The position numbers were made by a program, and so were the translations under genes. Shown in pieces: positions 24,301 through 31,694 of a stretch of 64,000 nt of DNA; position 1 is the stretch's first letter, and every line of letters begins with the position of its first letter. This DNA comes from Pampus argenteus (Eukaryota; Chordata; Actinopteri; Scombriformes; Stromateidae). The notes beneath the pieces are model-generated. The model searched no databases. It was not told the origin of the DNA and was given only the letters and a program-made list of their open reading frames with translations. The DNA is taken from NCBI GenBank assembly GCA_036937835.1, contig CM072878.1:283001-347000 (forward strand), written 5' to 3'.

Positions 24301-27300
24301 CAGGTTGGTTGTTCTGGTCATATTGAATAGCCTCTGTAATCCTGGCGTCATCCACAGTGTCCATAGCAGCCTCACAGTAATTATGTAGTACGAAGCATGC
24401 ATATATGACGAAGGGAAGGTCATCAAGGTTAATGTCCATTGCTCTTTTTAGGGCTCCAAACCGGCCCTTCAGCCTCCCAAACGCACACTCAATAACCATC
24501 CGTGCGCGACACAAAGATAGTCCAAAATACTGCTCCTGAACATTACTCCCCCCATTCACATATTCTTTCATGAGGTATGGGAGCAGAGGGTATGCAGGAT
24601 CTCCAATTAAGTACACTGGTATGGCCTCTTCATCCTCAACTATTTGTTTGGGACATGGTGGGATTTTTTCAGCTTTCAGATAGTCATTAAGTGCGGAATT
24701 TGCAAAAATGCGTGCGTCGTGAACACTCCCAGGCCATTTAACTACCACATCAATGAAACAATAATTATAATCACAGGTAGCCTGAATGTTCAAACTGTAC
24801 TTCCCTTTTCTATTGATATAATCTGTGGAATTGACAGGTGGTTGCTTTATTTCCACATGTGTGCCATCCACAGCACCTATGCATTGAGGGAGGCTGTGTG
24901 CTTCTTCAAATTTCTCAATAAGTTGCTGTACAGACTCTTCAGATGTGGGCAGTTTTATGTACATAGGACCTAAGTGGACAACTATTGCCTCACACACTTC
25001 CCTTACTATTTTTGACACAGTTGATCGAGCAAGACCAAAAGCGTTGGCTGTCTTGCGCAGTCTACCCTCGTCGGACAGGTAATACAATGTGCAGGCAACT
25101 TTTTTTATGACACCGACAGGAGACCGCATGACGGTCATCTCGCCCTCGATGTAAGGACGCAGCAAGTCGGAGAGTGCCAACAGTGATGACCGCGACATCC
25201 TAAAATTTTCACGCCACTCCTCCGGGACAACCACTTCATTTTCAAAATTATCCCACCATACAGCAGTCCTCCCGGGTCGGACCCAAAACCGGCGACGTTG
25301 GCGATGACGGCGACTGGGTCTTCGAATAGGTGGGAGAAGTGATAAAAGTGCTGACCTCCGAGCCCTCATTCGTCTCTGGTCATCGACATGATGCATCAGC
25401 TGTGTATGCAAATGCAAACACGTAAGAAGTGTTTGCACCAGAATAAATGCGACTGCTACTCTGAGCGCTTCCATGATCGTCGTCATCATCGTCAACAAGT
25501 AAACATTGGTCGCACTTTTAGCGCATCAGCTGCCTAAAACTCCGTTTATCTCAATTTACACGCAAACGCAAAACCGGAGTTTTCCAGAATCTCCACTCTA
25601 GCCGGAGTTTTTAGAAAGATTCGTTTTCAGAGGCGAATTCACCGTTTGCGTGTAAAAGATAGGTACAAACGAAGGGAAATGTCTCCGTTTTTAAAAATAC
25701 CCGTGTACGTGTAAACAGGGCCTTACACTCTGTCACTCTATGCACATCAGCCTTTGAAACAAGAAACATATCTAATCTGAAGTAACTCCCATGAACCTGG
25801 GACCTGTACGTATAGTCTCTGTCTCTAGGATGATGATATCGCCATACATCAATCAGGCCCAATCCATCCATCATTCCCATAACAGTGGCTGCTTTCCTAG
25901 TTCGAGGTCCCTTCTGAGCAGGTAGTCGGTCCATATTTAGATTTAGTTCACAATTATAGTCCCCCCTCAACGACTATGATTCCCTCCCCTTCATCTGCCA
26001 GTTTGAAAGCTATTTTCCAAGGGACAGTCCTCATTTGATGCATATTTAAAAATGTAAATATATTTTCGACAGATTGTAAAGCCCTCTGAGACAAATGTAT
26101 TTTGTGATTTTGGGCTATATAAATAAAATTTTATTTGATTTGATACCTGGACACAAAAATAGAAACTTAAGAGCTGTCTGTTCTCACACAGTACATATGC
26201 AGGTTAGTTTTTTCTAAAAGGCACATTTACCACTTGAATTTTTTTAGAAATGTTTAATACCCTTGTGCTTTGTACCCTTCTCATTTTTTGGCTGACGACC
26301 ATTGATTTTGGCAGCTGATGTCATGTTTTATAAGCATTGCCTGTATTTGTATTACCTTTCCTCCCCCTACTGGCGTTTAAGAGCAATGCATTATTTTCTT
26401 GTTCACTTGCAGCCTTTGTTCTGATAGGTAGATGAGGTCACATGACACTGCCAGATCATAGGGCAGAGAGTCTAATCAGAAAAGGCATTAGCTTCTACAT
26501 GCCATACGGTTAGTTTGTAGCTCCAGCTAGCTTCATCATTTCCTGTTGTTTGTGCCGAGGAAAAGGATCGCTTGTGAGTTATATTCACATTTTCAGTCAA
26601 CTCTGTTGTTGCACCGGTGTTCATGTGGTGCATTTGATATGTTACATAAATGTTTAGTTTGTTTGCATGTAACTGTCGCTACTGCTTAATTAACAGTGAA
26701 CTAGAAATATTTACATTGTTTACAAGTTATGTACAGCTATTTACATTATCATGCTTGTGAATATATGATGTTATTTGAGCAACCATTCAGTATTTGATGC
26801 CATATTTTTCTGTATCATTCCAGTTTTACAAAATTGTTCATGAGAATGAAGACGACAGTAAAACCCGTTCAACTTTACTCCAGCTTCTGACTTTCTTTTG
26901 GAGCTTGTTCGCTATCTGTCAATTTGTGTAGAGAAACACACACTGAGGACAGAATAGCTGATATTGATTATATCTACTGACAAGAAGCATGTTTGAATGT
27001 GAGCTTGCAGTCTTTTGAATCCCTGTGAGTTATTGTGTGAGAAAGCCAGGTATGCCAGAAGAACATACATACTGTATGCGAATATACAAAATATAGACTT
27101 ACACTCAGTTTGTGTGTGCATCTGAATGCGCAGACTGTGAATGTGGATGTGTAGTTGCATCTTTTCCCTTTATCTCGTCTCTATTTCTCTACTTCTCAAG
27201 TGTCACAATGAAAAATACTACTAATAATAAATACTAATAAATTGTGGGGATTATTCTTCTTTTGTTTATAAGCTATGCCTTTGTATGAAAATGTTCCTTC

Positions 27301-28072
27301 TCTTTTCACAACATTACTGATTGATTTTAATGTTTTGGGTAATCTATTTATTTATTATTTGTATAATATGTCGTATTACACAACTAGCAGGGGTTATGTT
27401 TTGAAGGGCTTCGGTCCTGCTGTGATAAGGTTGTTTTGTAATATTAGGTCAGATCATGTCCTTAACAGTGATAATGACAAGGGTGAGACAGAAAAAAGGC
27501 CCGTCACAGGTTGATAGTAATAGGAGAGAGTAGGTGGCTTACTTTTGTTTTCTTTTCAACTTGCCTCTGTTTCATTAATATTTTTTATAAATGCCACCTC
27601 GTACTCAGTCCTGCCTACTTGACCAGCTTTCCAAACATCTCCTTTAATGTTTCATAGTGCTAAGCAACATCTTCTGCTCTGTTTGGTCAAAGGCTCAATG
27701 AGCTTGCTGCTAGTGATTGCAACTATACTTATCCATTTCAAACCCCTCTATGGAGTTTACAGATTAGGGTTGGGGTTATTTATCATGGTAAACAATATAA
27801 TATGTATTACTGTAGTTAACAGTGTCACCCATCTTGTAATTGGATTTTTAACCTTTTAAATAACATATCAGGAGAAGATGTTGGTATCATTGGAACTTCC
27901 AGAAACCCTAAATTGGATCGAGGTTGAACCCACTTCCCACAACAAACAGTGAGCAGGCAGGAGAGCATGTGTCATAACCCACTTCTGCATCTCAGCGCGA
28001 CCGCGTCTTCCCATTTATTTCTCCTCTAGGGTTAAACAGGGATATCGTTACACAGTGCTGCAATAGGCTAAC

Positions 28073-28107
<35 letters not shown>

Positions 28108-29116
28108 AGCCATACGGACTGTGTCAGCGGGGTGTATGTATGATTGATGGGGAGGAAAGCCCTTGCTTTTTCCAAGTAGTAAAACCTGCCATAAAAAAAT
28201 GTATATACCCTCTTCATCTCATCCACAAATCTGCCTCTCTTTCTTTCTTTATCCATCTCCCTCCCTGATCTTTCTCTTGTTCTTTCCTCCTCCCTCTATC
28301 CTCTCTTCAGTCATTGATAATCTCAGTACTTCCATCCTGTTTCTCCTCCCATGCATCCCTTGAGTCTCTATGTTTATGCCTTCTTTCCTCTCTTTTTTCA
28401 TATTTCCTCATATTTTCTCTCTTCATCCTCCATAAATCCACCACTCTTCTTTCCATCTACTGCTTCCAAAACCTCACCTGGGATGTAATGGTGCATATTT
28501 ACGGGTTTATATACAGGATGTAGGCTACCACAGACTGTATACATACCTAAGTTATAGTGAAGTATGAAAATGCAGGAACAATCTAAAGGGAAGAAGCATT
28601 GCTGTGGGTTTGGGGATAAGTGTGAGCCTGGCTTTGTGTACACATAGGGTAAGGATGGAAACCACAGTAAACCCATTTACCCAGAAACCACGGCCTCTGC
28701 CTCAAGTCTACGGTTTCAACCCACATCTCATGTAGGCCTAGCATTTTTCAGAAACCAAGCTCTTTTTCATTTCTAGTTTGCCAGCTGCCTTTGTTTATTT
28801 ATCTCTGTAGCTCATCTTTTAAGGTCTGCTCATCTCTTCCCTCTCCTTTCCTTTCTCTCCAACTAGCTTGATCAACCCTTCCCCCATTTTCTTGCTGCAC
28901 ATTCACACCCTTAAACAAGCTTAACACTGGTCCTCTTCACCTGTCACATGCACATAGAGCTTATATATAAACAGTTTGACCTATTTTCAGTAATGAGAGT
29001 TTTTTTTGTGCCTCACACTGGACAGGGATGTAAGGAAGCAAAGAAAAACACAATCTGTCTTCTCACTTCTTCTCCTCACAATCTGCTGGTGTGCAGTTTA
29101 TTGCAGTTGTATATTC

Positions 29117-29204
<88 letters not shown>

Positions 29205-31611
29205 CGTGGACAAAATTGTTGGTACCCTTCGTTTAATTAAAGAAAAAACTCACAATGGTCAGAAATAACTTCAATCTGTAAAAAGTAATAATAAATAAAA
29301 ATTCTAAGAAATTTAACCAATGAAGGTCAGGCATTGCTTTTCAACGATGCTTCAAGAGAATTATTTTAAAAAATAAACTCATGAAACAGGCCTGGACAAA
29401 AATGATGGTACACCTAGAAAAGATGAAAATAATGTGACCAAAGGGACATGTTAATTCAAGGTGTGTCCACTAATTAGCATCACCTGTCTCTACAAGCAGT
29501 AATCAGTCAGTGGGCCTATATATAGGACTACAGGTAGTCACTGTGCTGTTTGGTGACATGGTGTGTATGACACTCAACATGGACCAGAGGAAGCAAAGGA
29601 AAGAGTTGTCTCAGGACATTAGAAAGAAAATTATCAACAAGCATCTTAAAGGTAAAGGCTATAAGACCATCTCCAAGCAGCTTGATGTTCCTGTGACAAC
29701 AGTTGCACATATTATGCAGAAATTTAAGATCCATGAAACTGTAGCCAACCTCCCTGGACGTGGCCGCAGGAGGAAAATTGATGACAAATCAAGGAGAAGG
29801 ATAATACGAATGGTAACAAAAGAGCCCAGAAAAACTTCTAAAGAGGTTAAAGGTGAACTTCAAGCTCAAGGAACATCAGTGTCAGATCGCACCATCCGTC
29901 GTTGTTTGAGCCAAAATGGACTTCATGGGAGACGACCGAGGAGGACACCATTGTTGAAAACAAGTCATAAAAAAGCCAGACTGGAATTTGCCAAACTACA
30001 TGTTGACAAGCCACACAGGTTCTGGGAGAATGTCCTATGGACAGATGAGACAAAAATGGAACTTTTTGGCAAGGCACATCAGCTCTATGTTCACAGACGG
30101 AAAAATGAAGCATATAAAGAAAAGAACACTGTCCCATGAAACATGGAGGAGGCTCTGTTATGTTCTGGGGCTGCTTTGCTGCATCTGGCACAGGGTGTCT
30201 TGAATCTGTGCAGGGTACAATGAAGTCTCAAGACTATCAAGGGATTCTAGAGAGAAATGTGCTGGCCAGTGTCAGAAAGCTTGGTCTCAGTCGCAGGTCA
30301 TGGGTCTTGCAACAGGACAACGACCCAAAACGCACAGCTAAAAACACCCAAGAATGGCTAAGAGGAAAACACTGGACAATTCTAAAGTGGCCTTCTACAT
30401 GTGACATCATTGCACGTCTGTCCGTCCTGGGAGAGGGATCCCTCCTCTGTGGCTCTTCCTGAGGTTTCTTCCACCTTTTTCCCTGTTAAAAGGTTTTTCC
30501 TCACTCGAATCGAGGGTCTAAGGACAGAGGGTGTCACTCCCTGTACAGATTGTAAAGCCCTCTGAGACAAATGTATTTTGTGCTATATAAATAAAATTTG
30601 ATTTGATTTGATTTGATTCTATGAGCCCTGACCTTAATCCTATTGAGCATCTTTGGAAGGAGCTAAAAAATGCCGTCTGGAAAAGGCACCCTTCAAACCT
30701 GAGACAACTGGAGCAGTTTGCGCAGGAGGAGTGGGCCAAAATACCTACTGAGAGGTGCAAAAGTCTAATTGACAGTTACAGGAATCGTTTGATTGCAGTG
30801 ATTGCCTCAAAAGGTTGTGCAACAAAATATTAAAATGAATTAATTTATAGGGTACCATCATTTTTGTGTATGTGTGTGTGTGTGTGTCTATATGTGACAA
30901 AACTTCTCCTTCTCCTCTACATATCACTCCTACTCTGCGTTCTAATTATCTTAATAACATAAAATTACTGACTGTTTTAATGGCAGCATAACCCCAGTTT
31001 ATTGGCACTACTTAGGAAATGCTATTTTATACAATCACAGGAAAATAACAAATCAGGCACAGTGGATGATGAATATCTGATGTCAAAAGATTGCAATTAA
31101 AAGCTTATTTTAGTTCATTATGAATCTTGAAGCAGCTGCCAAGAAAAGTAAATGAATCCTAAATGAATATGCTTGTGCAGACTCATTAGCCATGCACTCA
31201 TTCAAATTAACATTAAATGTGATCCATCACAAACTTTACTCATTTCCTTATTCATACAGCAGCCAAACATACACAACCATGTCAGCATTAGCACACAGAG
31301 CATTTAACACTGTAGGAGGAATTATTGGGGGCGGGGGGTAACAATAACAATAAACATACTAATTAGATTACATTGTTCAGATTACTTTTGATCTTTATCT
31401 TACAGAACCATTTTATTCACCACCATTTGCAGTGATTGAGCTCAGTTCAAATTATTCCCACGAGGGCGGAAAGCTGGTATTACTCAAGCATTTCTCTGCT
31501 CTCTAGTTGTTTCCTGCAGCACCATGGAAGGCAATCATGGCTCATGAACAGATATTGTAGGTGCCTAATTAAAGGAAAGAGTTAAGGGCCACTACAGGCC
31601 TCCACACCAGC

Positions 31612-31694
<83 letters not shown>

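Larger units (their letters stand above)
21762..25722. mobile_element. PIF/Harbinger transposon, complete and apparently intact
   Basis: A 3961-bp element with imperfect terminal inverted repeats: left GGCTACGTTTACACGTAGCC, right (inverted) GGCCCTGTTTACACGTACAC, both leading to CGGGTAT. It is flanked by the 3-bp target duplication TTA (21759-21761 and 25723-25725) typical of Harbinger. It contains two convergent genes, a Myb/SANT-like protein and a DDE transposase, both without disabling changes. The octamer TTTACACG occurs four times, in both termini and twice in the right subterminal region. A LINE-like tail sits in the intron of the Myb gene. It is inserted in an L1-like LINE inside a caskin1 intron. 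Confidence 0.93.
29201..30868 (+). mobile_element. Tc1-like transposon (IR/DR type), disrupted
   Basis: The left terminus is CAGACGTGGACAAAATTGTT with an inner direct repeat CCTGGACAAAAATGATGGTA at 29391. The right side keeps only one repeat (GGGTACCATCATTTTTGTG, 30851-30869) and then dissolves into (TG)n. The transposase gene is frameshifted and carries a LINE tail (30397-30616). About 1450 bases remain without that insert, close to the usual length of Tc1 elements. Confidence 0.88.

Noticed and set aside
24644..24973. Plus-strand 109-residue ORF
   Set aside because: Antisense to the DDE transposase.
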